In this document: piece after piece, positions 48,101 through 61,641 of the stretch | Numbering within the stretch: position 1 is the first letter of the stretch | Layout of the letters: each line of letters starts with the position of its first letter | NCBI RefSeq assembly: GCF_901709675.1 | Contig: NC_051103.1 | Span: 2,403,501 to 2,467,500, forward strand | DNA: 64,000 nucleotides | Direction of reading: 5' to 3' | Source: Syngnathus acus | Taxonomy: Eukaryota > Chordata > Actinopteri > Syngnathiformes > Syngnathidae | The notes under the pieces: generated by a model | Databases searched by the model: none | What the model was told of the DNA's origin: nothing | The model's input: only the letters and a program-made list of their open reading frames with translations | Position numbers and translations under genes: made by a program

Positions 48101-51100
48101 AGCGGCGCTGCTTTTTTCCACCAGCTGGGCTCATGAAAGCAGCTGGACACAGGCGAGGGTCACGACCAACTGTTTGTTATTCCCAAACTAAGTCATACTT
48201 GACATTAACGAGGTGACGCGCCCGACATGCTTACGGACTTTCCAGCCCCAAAAAGCGATTCATTGGCAAACGGCTTCGCATCTGCCTGTGCGGCTGAAAT
48301 TTCCCCTTCGCGAGGAGGATTTATTATTCATCCTCTCGGCTAACTTGTCTACGAGTAAATATGGTTTTGTGCGAGCGAGGCATTAGTCAGTGTTAAGTCA
48401 TTTGTTGATACGTTCATCATCGCTCATTTGGCTTTCCGCGCGGGATGACGAAGATACGCTTCCACAAACAATCCGACATCCGAGGTTAAGAACACACGAG
48501 GATAATAAATCGCCCGAGTGTCATGTTCAATTTCCAGCAGGGGCTTTAGTCTGTATTATCCATAACAGGATTGAAATTGTTATCAGGACGTACAACAATC
48601 CACTTTGCATCCTGCCCGCTGGTGATTCATAGCGGGGAAACGAGCCTCACATTTTCCACGGTGAAAAACGGCGGTGGCGACGACACGGGCGCACTTGATG
48701 TACTCGGATGATTGTTTGAATAAATTGCTTCCATCCGGGCCGCCGTTCACACTCGCGCTATCAGTTGTGATTGTCTCGGGGTGGGCGGCGACCTTCCTGC
48801 CTCCCTCGGGCAGGACGGGCCTCGCGCGCGGTTCCCGTCTTTTGTCAAGGCAAATCAAAGACGGCTTCCATTCTCAGCTGCAGACCTTTGCACCTCGACA
48901 TCACGCGTCCCACGTTACAGTATCTACGTACGATACAGTCTCATCGCCGTGACGTCCGCTCCATCATTAAAAGCGGATCCTTCATCTGGATGCAAATGCG
49001 AGGAGTCGATACGTGGCAGAGGTGAGCGATGGAGCCGCAGTCCCCTTGTACGCCGGAGCCTATTGACTTCTTGTAGGCTTTTTGCAGAGAATTTGAAAAC
49101 AATCAGCGTGCGGCGCGGCACAATGCAGAGGCATTAATCACAAAAAGGGGGCCACTTTATTCCGCCGCACAATAAAAGGGGGATTGTCGCAACAGCTGCA
49201 AAGCCTTCCGCCGAGGCCGATGATTTATGTGGCCGCGCGGCCGTAACGATGAGCTGGCGTCATTGCCGTATCGACGGGCTTCCAGATAGATTATCCTCAT
49301 TGATTGCTTCACGCTTTGTTGATAAGCGGGCGCGGGCGAGAGAAACGGAATACTGCAAAATACATACGCAGCTTTTACACTACACGGCACCGTCCCAATT
49401 GATTAGCATGGTGCGTGTATGAGCACCGTAACATCGAAGCTAATTCACTCCATGGCATTTCCCATTGTATGTTAGCATTAAGCTAGGAGACTTTGATGAG
49501 ACAAAATGACATTGCATTATATTTCTAGACAGCAAGAGGGAGAAGAGGTGCCAAGTTGTTAGGCAAAAATATATCTCCAAAAAAAAAAAAGAGGTTCACC
49601 AACAAACAAAAATGGTGGTTTAGTGGGCCCGAGAATAAGAAGAACCAAGGAAATACCAAAAGGGCCTTCAAGATGAGTTAGCGGAATGCTGTGTTTCCTA
49701 ACTCTCGGCCTCCAAAGTTAAAAAGGTCAAGCGCGACAGTGGCTGAATAATGAGTCACAGCCAGGAGAGTTCAGATGTTGGAAATCTTCATAGCGCAGTG
49801 CTCATGATTCATGGCCGAGCGTGCTCCCTTGGCCCATACATCATGTGAGGCTTCTTGGCGCCCCCCCCCCACACCCCCCCTAGCCTGGCCAAGGTCAGTT
49901 GAAGGAAATGATGCGGCTACATCCCAAGATTTATGAGAGATTCTTTTACTTTGCTGCTCGTGTGTTTACAGAATACATTGACTCCCCCCAGGCAGGAACT
50001 GCCTCGGTCCCTGCGGCTTTTATGAGAGGGCCCGGGCGTTTATTGGCTATGGCTAACCATGCTAGCTGAGTGCTAACCATGAAGCAAACACGAGCGCTAT
50101 CCAAGGTGGCAAGGTGAAGCCTATCACTAACCAATTTGAAAATGGCTCGCCGTGTGATCATTCTCATCTCATTTTTCCCGAGTGGAGTGCCAAATTAAAC
50201 AAGGGAAGGTGCGACGCAAAGAATTCAACAAAAAGTGCTCGCTTAGCAGTAAGAAAATTGCTGTGGGATTTGTCTTGCCCGAACGGCCGGGCAGGTAATT
50301 CCTCTCTGTCTTTCATGGTGTTTGTCGGCAGTAAGTTGCCGAGCCTCGGCCCCGTGGATTCTCGCATCCACTTCCCGGCTTTGTCCATCCATCAATGGGC
50401 GGGCGCACTTTGTCAGCGCCGACTTCATCTTGGCGACGGCAATCGCATACGAGAGTCGCCCCCACCTCCGCTGACAGGGAAGCCCCTGACGTCAAATGTA
50501 TTTTTTAAAATTTAACAGCAGGGAACACAAATGAGACGCTGATGGGGGGCTTATTAACGACCAGGACATTTTGGCAACGATCAGCTTATAAATGGTCCCC
50601 CGTCAAGGCTCTCCTAAAGCCCCAAACGAGTCTTCTCGCTTCAGCGCTCCCGTCAGCTAATAACAAACGACGGCCATTAGCCGTATTGTTAGCCGCGACG
50701 CCCCCGAGAACAAACAAAAGATCGTAAATAACAATTTGCAAGGGGAAGCCTTTAAAGAAGAAAGATGGCGGAGGAGGTTGCCAGAGATGACGTCGGAGGG
50801 CTTTGAAGGCAAGATTGCGGGAAGGCTCTGCCAAACAAAGCCCACGGCCGAGAGCGAGGAAATACAGCTGGTCCTAGCATTTTTGCTTCAGCTTTTGTTC
50901 CCTAATATTTAGACGAGCAATTCCCAAACGTTCATTTCTTTAAGTACGATGGCGAAAATAGCCCAAAATATTTGCAAGGAAAGGCGCCTGCTTCTTAACA
51001 ATATCCACCGCGGCCCGGGAAACTTGATCCACTTATGTGACAATTCAATAACATAATCCTAAATCCGTGACGACTTTTAACGAGATTACGTGCACCGAAC

Positions 51101-54100
51101 GCAGCGGAGACTTGTGGCCATAAAGGAAATAAGTTCATCAAAACACAGAATAGGACACGGAGCTATTTTGTTGGATAATATATATAATAATTTTGCAAAG
51201 AGTTGCTTTTGGCTAACTTAGCTCATCGCTAACGCCAAACACAAGCTCATTGATTGCAGTAATGCACGCCGACAGCCCAAGGAGTGAAGAATGTCGGGGA
51301 ATAACGAAAGGTTGTTTACCTATGGCGACATGAGAGACACAGTTGGGAGGTGTTTTGTTTTGCTTCGTTTTTTCAGCAGGGCGGCGACGCTGACGGATGG
51401 ACAGAAGTGACAGTGCGGTATTCATCCCGCACGCTCCGCCGCCAGCGTTTGGACACGGCAATAAATCAGCCGCCCTTCCGCCGCTGTATCTACAGCTTAT
51501 TACAGCCGGCGTGACAAATAAATAATAATCCCTGTCAACGAGGGCCTTTTGCACCACATTGCACTGCAAAGCCTCCATCCTTTCATGCTCTTTTGCTTTT
51601 ACTTGGATTTTGCCTTTACTTAACTTAAACAAATTCCTAAAATGGGATGCTTGTAATGTTAGTGTGTGACCGGCATCTCACCCAGAAAGAAACAATGAAA
51701 ATGTTGACACGGGCACACGACCAGCGTGTGGAATTTGGGCCTTTCCCGTGAATTTCACAAGCACTCATTAAAGATTTACGGTTCCCTAAAACATGTTAAT
51801 TGGCTTCAAGTGGGGGGAACAGGCCGCACAAGCGCGCTGACTACGTCGTGCCAGCAACAGAAGCAGCAGCAGGTGGAGGCCAAGACTCCAAAGCAGCCCC
51901 GACGTGCTCGTGTATTGAAATAATAGCTGACAAAGACGCTGGGCGTTTGCGTCAGCCTAATAGGCCGCGACACCCGAGCGGCGCCTTGCCTTGCCTTTAA
52001 TTTGTTGTGACCGTCCAAACGGTTGGCTGGATGGGAGGGGGGGTGCAGGTCGGGGGGGCAGGTCTTCAGTGGACACAGTGACAGCAAGCGGCTGTGAGAT
52101 TTTTTTTTTCTTCTCGAGTGGGCAAACAAAGACGGGGAGTTTTGACAGGAGGGTGTCGCGGCAAAGAGATGAAATGGCAAGTGAGTGGCGACCACCGCCA
52201 TTTGCGTTTTGTTGCATCAGCAACGGTGGCAAATCGGGCATTTCGTCAATCGGACACTTGCGTGTCAAGGTACAACTGGTTAGCAAAGAGTGGGCATTTC
52301 TTTTCACGCGTTGGCTGGCTTCGGCTTCGAGGTCAGCGGACTTTGCCGGCGAGCATATGCCGAGCCAATAAACTCATCAATTGTTGGGATTGTTTCCCCG
52401 GCAGTGCATAACTTGATTATTTTCACGCGCATCTATGTCAAATCCATTTGCGCAGCACAACTCAATTCTGCTCTTTATCATAGCGATCATTAATAACTGT
52501 CAGCCGTGCTGCCTCATTAGCATCAGAGCTACATTTGTTTCTGCACACAGGCTGATTATTCCCTACAACAGGCCCCGGCCAATTACTTCGGCGGGTGGGG
52601 AGGGGGTGAAAAGGTATCACATAAATCAAAAGCTAACAAGGTGGCAAATTTGAAGTTATCCCGATTGCGAGAGACGCCCCGACTAATATGTCACTGTCAG
52701 CCGAGCGCCACGTACACGCATGCCGAATATATCATCCCAAGAGGTTCTCTCCAAGGGGCAGGGGCGGGGGCGGGTAGCGTAGCATTAGCATATTCAGAGC
52801 ACAGGTGGGAAGGAAAATTTAAAGCGACAAAGTTCCAACATGCCGGCGCCGTCTTTACGGGCCGAACAGCTTTTACTCTTTGCGTGATGATGTTCATCCA
52901 TCACGGGCCGACAGCGACATACATGGAGGCGACGGCAAACATGCAAAGGCAGCAGCGGAAAGAACATTTGCTGAAGTGGCGCGCACGCCCTGAAATATAA
53001 TCAACAGTCAACTCGTTTTACAATAATAATTTTGGGGGGGCGGCTTGAACAGATTCCATTCATTTAAACGGGAAAAAGGATTTAGGATACACACAAGCGA
53101 TCTGAGTTATGACATCACGTCAACGTTGTTTCCCAGCATCTGCTCGGCCTCGTCCCTCATTCTGAAGCGCAAATTGAGCACAGACGAGAGGCAAAGTTTT
53201 GATCTTCAGCAGAAGTTAGCGAGGGTTATCTTTGGCCGTCCATCTTGCCTCCCAACCCGCCGCAGCTGTCTTCTTCTTCCTCTTTCTTCTTCTTCGCGAG
53301 CAGACAGCGCCGCTTAATCTTAATGTGCGTCACGTGCCATGGCGGCCGGGCCCCGGAGTTCCTCACCCAGGCGGTCCAATTCATCAACATCTTCCACAAA
53401 CGTCCCCGGCTGCACGGCCCAGAGGATCTGGCCGCTGATGTATAGGACGTCGGGCGGAGGTGGCGGCGCGGCGCAACACTTATCAGATTGCACATTATGC
53501 ACTGCTTTGTACTGCCCGGGACAAAGAGAAGACCAAAGTCCGGACAGGCCCGCCTCACTTTGCTGAAAGACTGGGCCAAGCTGGCTGGCTCATTTCGATG
53601 AAGTGCGCCTGGGCCAATTCATTTGTAAAGATCCAAATTCAGATGGCGGACGGCGACGTCATCTACTTTACATCCTTCCACTCACAATTACCGCATAGAT
53701 GGAAAAGCGATAGCACTACCGCCGAGTCTTCGAAGCAAATCTTTGAAAAGACAGAGAGTCTGAGCATCAAATGGCGCGTCAAAACAAATCAAGAGCACCG
53801 AATGCTAACACCGAGGCTAACAATGAAGCCGCGCGTGCTAACGCTGGCCTGCTCTATGGGTGCGCCTATAACTGCAAGTCAGGGCCCACGGAGGCCATGT
53901 GTTCCCCATCAAGATGAAAGCACGAGTTGCTCTTCGGAATGATGTCTAACACGTAGTCCCGCTAAAAGCCGAATATAAATCAAGATGTCAGCACGGAGGG
54001 CAGATGGAAAACACTCGCGACTCGCGATACAAGAACAAAGTCAGCCCGGGCTAATCCTTCAAAGCACCGCTCCGATTTGGTTTTTACGATGACCCGCTAA

Positions 54101-54384
54101 TGTAAAAATTACGCCTGACAATATAATCTGGATAACCTCGCCGCAGCCGGCCAACGACAGTAAAGCACCAAGCCCCCCCCTCCCAGCGCCCGTTCTGAAC
54201 CGAGGCAATAAAGCCGTGACACTTTTACGATAGCGTAATTAACAGCGCGCCCCAACCAAATTAAATCAATGTGCCCATCTAATATCATTTTCTCTAGTTA
54301 TGCAAATCAAACACGCAAAGCCCCTCGGAATGAAGCCGTGCGAATCGCTTTCACGCGCTATCGTCCGATCAGACCTCTCGACAC

Positions 54385-54418
54385 GGATGATGATGATGAT
54401 GGGGGGAGGGAGGGGGGG

Positions 54419-54508
<90 letters not shown>

Positions 54509-54512
54509 GTGT
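54385..54512. repeat. compound (GAT)n-(G)n-(GT)n microsatellite
   Basis: A GAT run is followed by G-rich sequence and about 92 nt of GT dinucleotides (54421-54512, one GC interruption). The long Cys/Val and Thr/His frames across it are artefacts of the repeat. Confidence 0.95.
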
Positions 54513-57500
54513 TGGGGCGCTTTTAACCACTGCACTGATTAGTGACAACATGGATGATAACAGCTTGAAATTAAAACAATGCTCATTGGTTTAAGATCAA
54601 ATGGAAGCCCGGCATGGGAAAGAAAAGTCCCTGGAAGGCCTTCAAGCAGTTATTCATGTTGAAACGGAGCATAATCAGATCATCCCTTTGAGTACATTTG
54701 CAGTTCAGATGTATTTAACTTTAGGTACAATAACAATATTGTAATGTTGCATATGGATTTGTAGCGTGAAATTCAAGTTAGGGGTCCCTGTAATAACCTG
54801 TTGCTGTTTTTATCTTAGCCTTTAGCTTGCGGCCTTTTCCCTATATGTGAGACAAAAGGGAGGCTGCGGCAGTGGAAGGCGAGGGTGAGAGCGAGCGAGT
54901 GCAGTCTAATGGCGCTGATTAATGACAAGGGGCCAGAGGAGAGCCGGGACACAGGCGCAGGCAACATATATCATCCCTTCTCATCAGTCTCTGCACCTTT
55001 GTGGCTTCCACCCAGCCCGGAATAAAAAAAATAAAAAAAACATGTACCGGCTGGGAAAAAAAAAATCAAATAAAAAAGCTTCCCCAGTGATTTTCATATG
55101 GAGATGGCAGCTGGGCAGGCAAATGACATGTAGAAAAAGACATAATGAGCAAACGCGGCGGCGGCTTTGTGTGTCATCACTCACCCCCCACTACACTCGA
55201 GCACTCGCAGTGCTTAAGTCACATTCCCAAGGTCTAATCTTCTCGCATGGAAGCGGCGATGACTTATTGGCTATTTATGAATAGGCGCTGATGATAAATG
55301 GCGCCGCATTTATCTACATAAGTAAGTCGGAGTGCCGGCGCGGAGGCCGTTACGCCGCCATCATCGGCGCAAAAGCCGTCGGACCCCAGCTGGGAGCCGT
55401 TCACGGGGTGCATTCTTGGGGGAATTTGCACGTTTAATTAAGAGGCACCTTGTTAAGACCAAAAGACAAACATTTGTGGAAAAATAGCAACAGGGATAAG
55501 GAAAGCCAAAAATCCAGATATTCAAAATGTCATGCTAACGTCGTTGTGAGGCACCTTGCGAGGGCAAAACGAGGCGTCTTAATGAATGTGGTGTCAGCGC
55601 CGGGAGCTTGTCATTTTTCATATGCTTTCCCCGCAAATGTCGAACACCTCTTAACGGCCGTCGTGCTAATGCTCCAGCTGTCAGCCGGTTGCACTTATGC
55701 AAGAATAAGCGAGGCTGGACAAATGCATTCAGATGCCATTCATCGCCGTTAATGATTTCACAGCAATGAAAATATGTCGGCGCTAGGTTGTAAAATATAA
55801 CTTTTAATTTTCATTCACTTTGAATTTGTTGGTGCCCGACGAGCCTGGCGGCGTTGGCGGTGGCGTTGGCGGCGGCGGCGCAACGTCTCTGCGGTTGTTG
55901 TGGCGTCGGCGCAGCGTGACAGCGGCCCTTCAACTCTCGTGTTCCAGAAGCTTAGACGCGCTTGTTTGATGACGGCTTATCCCCTCAGCTGACATATTAT
56001 GCTTGGACAGGCCTCTGGCTGAGCCGCCAGAACAAGCTACGGCGGGGATTAGCCCCCGCGCCGGCGCTAATGCAGTCAAACTGTCAGGCAGATCAAAGCC
56101 GCTCACTTCAGATTAAGACCAATTAAACGGGGTGGCGCTACACAAATTAATACTTGGAACGCACACGCACACGCCGCAACAAGGCAGGCGGAGAAGGCGG
56201 TTGCCTCGGGCCTGGCCGGGCCCCGAACGGAGAGGGCCCCCCGAGAGATGGCTGACGTTGCTCCGCAGCGACAACAACATGTTTGGAGGAGGAGCTAAGG
56301 TTAGCCGGTTATTGCGAGAAAGTGAGCGAGCGTGCGATAGCTGCTACGATACTAATGCCGAGGAAAAATAACAAAATGCATCAATGCTACGGATGGAAAA
56401 AAATATATGACAACTGCCAAAATGACATCGTAGGTTTGCAATGAGACGTGTCCTATTTGGGTCCACGTGGCCGACAAACGCAGATGTGGGAGCGGAATGC
56501 GCTCGAAAGATGCCGTCGCTCCCGTTTTGCGGCGAGGGAGGCGCGGCCATACCTCATTTCAGAGAACAAATGTGCTTAAGTTATTTCTGAAGGGAAGGCA
56601 ATCTGTCAAAGGCCGGCCTGTTTTGGCATGTGCCAGAGCGCCGCTGAGATCACAGACTCCGATTCTGCTTGCAATTACCGCCAGAGGACCTTCAAGGCAG
56701 GCAGGCGGCCATTAATCCTACTTCTGGCCCTGGACGCTTCGACATGTCAAATATTTCCCACTGTCCTCTGTGGCACGGCTCGAGGAAGAGAGAGAGAGAG
56801 AGACAGAGCAGAGCGCAAAAAAAATAAAAATCAATGGCGGCCCACTTGGCTCCGGTCAAGTAATTGCTGCCATTATGACTGCCATTATGTTTGCGTTACA
56901 TCACTGCAAACTCTTGATTGAAATGTACGTACGTGAAGAAGGCAAAGAGAGAAGACAACTGCAATTAACGAGCGGAAATAAAAACCTTCGAATGGCTCCT
57001 TTTCCAAACAGCTTTAGGCCACAGCTCACAGCAAAACGCTCACACGCACACCAACCGAATGAAAGGTGCAAGGCACCACTCTATACGTATAAAAACAATT
57101 TGTAACTGCTTGACGGATTGGTGTCAGCGTGCGCAATAAATTCAAGTTGAAGAATGTCATAGCATCCTTCCATATTTCTGGCCCTTGAGGAAGTGGGACG
57201 GCCCCGATTTATGCCTTGGAAAGCTGAACATCCAACTGGCCCCGCTCGCCATCTAAATCAAATTTACGACGACTGTCAAAGGCGGCCGGGATGGACAAAA
57301 TCATCTGGCCTTCGCGTTGTTGTTTTTTTTTCTTTTTTCTTCATACGGGCCGCCTAACAAGCGACTGCGGGGTCTTTGTCCGCTAACGGAGGTACGAGAT
57401 CGACACGACACACATCTTTCTTTCTAATATCGTATTTATTGTAATAAAATTGGGCTGTTCTAGCTATACTTTTCCAAATTAGGGGACCACCGGCACTGCT

Positions 57501-59346
57501 TCACCCTTCAAGCTTCCACACCCCATCGCTCACAATGCCCCCCCTTTCTCCCCATCACATGAATCGTGCTCAACAAAAGACGCTTTGAGGTCACGCTCTT
57601 TCTCTTCTTCTTCTTCTTTGCGTAAGCCCAAAGACAAGGAAGACTTAAAAGGGGGCTTATGAGGATAATGCTAAGAGAAAACACATGCCGTTACTTTGCC
57701 TTGAATTAGAAAAAGTGTCAGATCTGCACGGAGGGGAAAACGACTTTACTAGGGGTGAAATCGACTCATTGGACTTTGCTCATCAAACGGCGTAACGGTC
57801 CGTGCTCGCGATTAATACGCTTGAGCTCTAAAGCCGCGCCTCTCGCCCCCCCCCCTTCCTTTTTTTTTTTAGATTCATCGCCCCAAGAATCCTCCACGGG
57901 GGTTTTAAAAACTTCAAACGCGGTCTCATGAAATAGTCAGGAGGTGTCAGACATGTGCTCCCCCGCACTTCACCTCCAACGCCGCCGGCACGACAACACC
58001 AAAGGCTGCCATTGATTTTGTGCAAAGGGTTACGCCCGCTAAAAATATTAAAATGATACAAAATAATACAAGCCACTGGCGAGATATATTTGACTTCCAT
58101 CATCTTCTGCGCGGACATCTGAATGGAGTTAAACGGACACGCCGGTATATTTTCCGAGCCTAATTCCGCACCGATCGTCTTCGTGTATGAGCTAATAAAA
58201 TCAGCTTTACGGAAGATCCGAGACAGATTAAGTCACTGTCCGAAGAATTTAAAGCTCGCTGGGCTGTACATTCAAAAACCGAGGTCAAAGAAAAGCCAAC
58301 GGAGATACAAGCCGCTCGCTGATCCTTTGCCAATCCACTGGAAATGAAACATTCCTTCCTGCGGGTTCATCCGCTAAATATCGAATATATACCGTGTTGG
58401 CTTCACGCAGCAGCGCTCTGTAAATGGGAAAGTCATCTCAAACGTGGGATTGATAAAAAGGAAGGGAAAAAGATCAACGCAAAGAATTAACAATTTTAAT
58501 TTATTATTGCCATATGCAAAATGGCTTGGAAAAAAAGTCTGCGTCGATGTATTTATTTTTTTGTCTGCATCGAACCGAAACTTGAAAAGCCATAAATCAA
58601 ATAGACTATTGAAAGCCATTAGCAGGGCTGAGGGATAAAAAGTAGTAATGGTCTCGTAAAGCTGGCGATATGGCAGCAGACGTTCTTGATCGTGCGTATT
58701 GAAGGCGGCCGACAGATTTTTCTCCACTGATCAATGTACAGCGCCGCAACGAAGGGGCTATTTATTTACTGCGGCCGAGGGGCAGAAACGTTACCGTTAT
58801 ATCAAGTGGCTGCGCTGATTTACAGCCAGCTATTCAGGCTATGGTGTGTTTGAGTGTCTCACCATCATCTGAAATCGACTTTTTAGGAAGAAGGCCTCTG
58901 TCTGGTTTTTGAAGAAGAGTGCAATTTGACAACGCATTTGGGGCGACGAGCCGAGGAGCCGTCAGAGCGAGCATTTGATCACTAAGTCGACAATGAAGCG
59001 GTAAGTGTCGAACGGCTGCCTGACGCTAATACCGGCTGGAATCCCTAATCCCGCTTGTGAAATGTGACAAAATGGGCGCGGAGGCCCCGCTTTACGGGAA
59101 ATAATCTGCCCATCACAGACGCTCATCCCGGCCCCCGGGTGTCAAAACACGCTACCTGCACATTTTCCCCCGCCGGAAATTAAATCGGAGGGATCAAAGA
59201 TTACCTCGGCTATGTTATCAGTGAGACCGGCAAACAACGAAACGGACCGCGTTGCAAACAAACAAAACATCCATTTGGGACGCGCCTCGCTAATCCTTGA
59301 GTGACTTGACAAAGTTTGCGCAAAGTTCTTAATGTGGCAGGTGTCG

Positions 59347-59370
59347 GGCGGCGGCAGCGGCGGCGGCAGC

Positions 59371-59401
<31 letters not shown>

Positions 59402-59403
59402 GG
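59347..59403. repeat. (GGC)n trinucleotide repeat with CAG interruptions
   Basis: About 57 nt of GGC units interrupted three times by AGC/CAG-type units. It lies in the desert. The alanine-rich frame on the minus strand has no other support. Confidence 0.9.
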
Positions 59404-61319
59404 ACGACGGGCTGAAGCTAACACGTGCGTACAGCATGACATCCTCACCTGCCTGATACGAGCGTCCGACAGCCAACGCTTAATCTGGGCGGGTTTCGAC
59501 TTCAACCGCTCCTGACCAGCTTTGACTAATCGAGGAGACGACGTGGAAAAAGAGCCTTCAAGCGTTGCCGCCATCTTAGATTTCCGCCACCTCAACTTGG
59601 CCCGTGCGAGAAGAGGAGGGCGGCGTACGCTGACTTCTAAGTATCCCAAACGTCCCGTCCTTAAGCGCATCGCGCTGGTAACGTGAGCCGACAACTTCTT
59701 ACTCTGCGCCAGTTTCTTTAGGGGGGGGTAGCGCCCGACCCCGCCAGCCCGTCGGCCTTCAAAGCAAAAAGCGAGTCTATTTTCTTGTCATATTTCCTTG
59801 AAGGACGTCTCGCCGCTCTAATTCCCGCACTTTGGTTCAAGGTGCATTAGCGCAGCTACCGAGGTGATGGGAGCAATTTCAAAGTGTCATTCAGCGGCGG
59901 AAATATCGCAGCGTGTCTCGTGCGGGCTGCCTCCGTCAACTTGCCGCTAATCTGGATCTTATTCACTCGACACCATTTACTTGTCAGCGCTTGGCTCCGG
60001 CACGTCAGATCCTAATGAGATCCGCTTCCAGACACGTTGAGAGCTATCGAAAGTGAAAGGTCAAATTCAGAATGCAGGAAATGCCAGCCACGTATTTGGT
60101 GTACAACTAACAAGGAGCGCTGGAGAGCGGAAGTGGCGCGACGACGCTTTGGAGTATAAAAGGCCGGTCTTGGCTGGCAGACGGCAGTTAGTTAAGGCCG
60201 TTAATTTCCCCGCAGACGCGCCGCTGCGGGCGACACGCTGGGGCCGTACTTAAGCATTATTAATGTGACAGGCCTCGGTGCAAGGCCAATCAATTAAACA
60301 GGAGCAATCACCGTCGCCTGGATGGCGGGCGGGCGGGCGGCCATTTTAAGAAGCCGAGGGGGGCGGGAGAGCGGCACAAAACAATAGCACCTTGCAGCCG
60401 TCATCTGGCCTTTTTAGCCGTCACGTCCAATCGGCCCGCCTCTGCCTTGACGTGGCACGAGAGCTCTCACGTCGACGCAGCGGGGAAGGAATTGGAGCTC
60501 GCGTGCAAATGCAGACGACCGGAGATTTTTATTGGCTTCTTTCTACTTTTGCAAAAAGGCGCCTCTAGTGGCCGCTTCGGAGGTAACATTGATTTGCAAG
60601 GAACAGGAAGCACACAAAGCCCAAGTAAAGCTGAGGAAGCGTCGCACATCCAAATTGCTCAAATCTTTTGAGACCCGATGACGTCGCCCGCCGACGTCCG
60701 ACTTTGAAGCTGCCGTGTTGGCGGAGGGGTGCGACCCGTCCATAAACGTGTCCCGCCTGGGTGAAATACAAGCGGGAGATTTGGGGGCTTTCTGTTTAAA
60801 AGTCATGAATTACGACGACAGCGGGGTGGAAAAATGTGCAGCCATTTAGGGAGCGAGCCGGGAATTTGGTGCGGCGCGCCTCGGCGGCCCATCCATCAGG
60901 GCCACAATAAAAGAGTTTTTGGCTGACTCTGGGAATTTATGGTCGCCCTTCCCTGTCCTAATAAGTCAAGCCGGCGTGTCAGCGGCTGACAGGCCGTTGC
61001 CGAAAACAGCGGCGGCGTCATCAATCAAAAAACACTTGCATCTGTTTAGCTTTTGCCTGATCAGCAAGACATTTATAGGCTATTGAGTAATAAGATAAGT
61101 GGCTCTCCTTTCAAAGGGGGGAATTGGAGAAATGGAAGATTTCAGGATGAACGGCAACCGCAAGACATTTTTATAAAACATTGTAAAGAGTGTCATTTTG
61201 GATTTTGACTGAGGCTCTTCATTTAGTCCAGATGTTCCATTTTGAACAGCTTTTTTCAGATTGGGAACGTACCTGTAGTAGTCCAAAACAATTCTTTCGG
61301 CCAATCTACTCATCTATTG

Positions 61320-61641
61320 CACAGGTGTCAAACTCAAGGCCCGGGGGCCAGATACGGCCCGCCACATTATTTTATGTGGCCCGCGAAGACAAATTGTGCA
61401 TCAGATTTGTGTGTCATGACTAGAATTGCAAATTGTCTTCACTTTTAATAATATCTGTTTTTTTGAATATTTGACCAGTTTTTACTCGTCTGATTTGAAA
61501 ACGAATTATTTGTCAGTTTGTTTTGTAGCTTTTACTGTATATAATATGAGGTGCTCATACATTTATTTGGGTTGACAGTCATAATGGCCCTCCGAAAGAC
61601 TACAATGCAGCCCGCGAAAAAAAACGAGTTTGACACCCCTG
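61320..61641. mobile_element. 322-bp hAT MITE
   Basis: Starts CACAGGTGTCAAACTCAAGG and ends GAGTTTGACACCCCTG, with GGCCCG-rich inner ends on both sides, as in hAT elements that read 'CAGGGGTGTCAAACTC'. Imperfect 8-bp target duplications flank it (ATCTATTG 61312-61319; ATCTACTG 61642-61649; 7 of 8). No coding capacity. Confidence 0.8.

Noticed and set aside
53460-53942. 160-aa plus-strand frame in the desert
   Set aside because: No recognisable family and no codon or splice support; chance frame in GC-rich DNA.
54269-54551. Cys-Val and Thr-His repeat frames
   Set aside because: Translations of the (GT)n microsatellite; no splice or homology support.
59329-59694. Alanine-repeat frame on the minus strand
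   Set aside because: Produced by the (GGC)n repeat; no other evidence of a gene.
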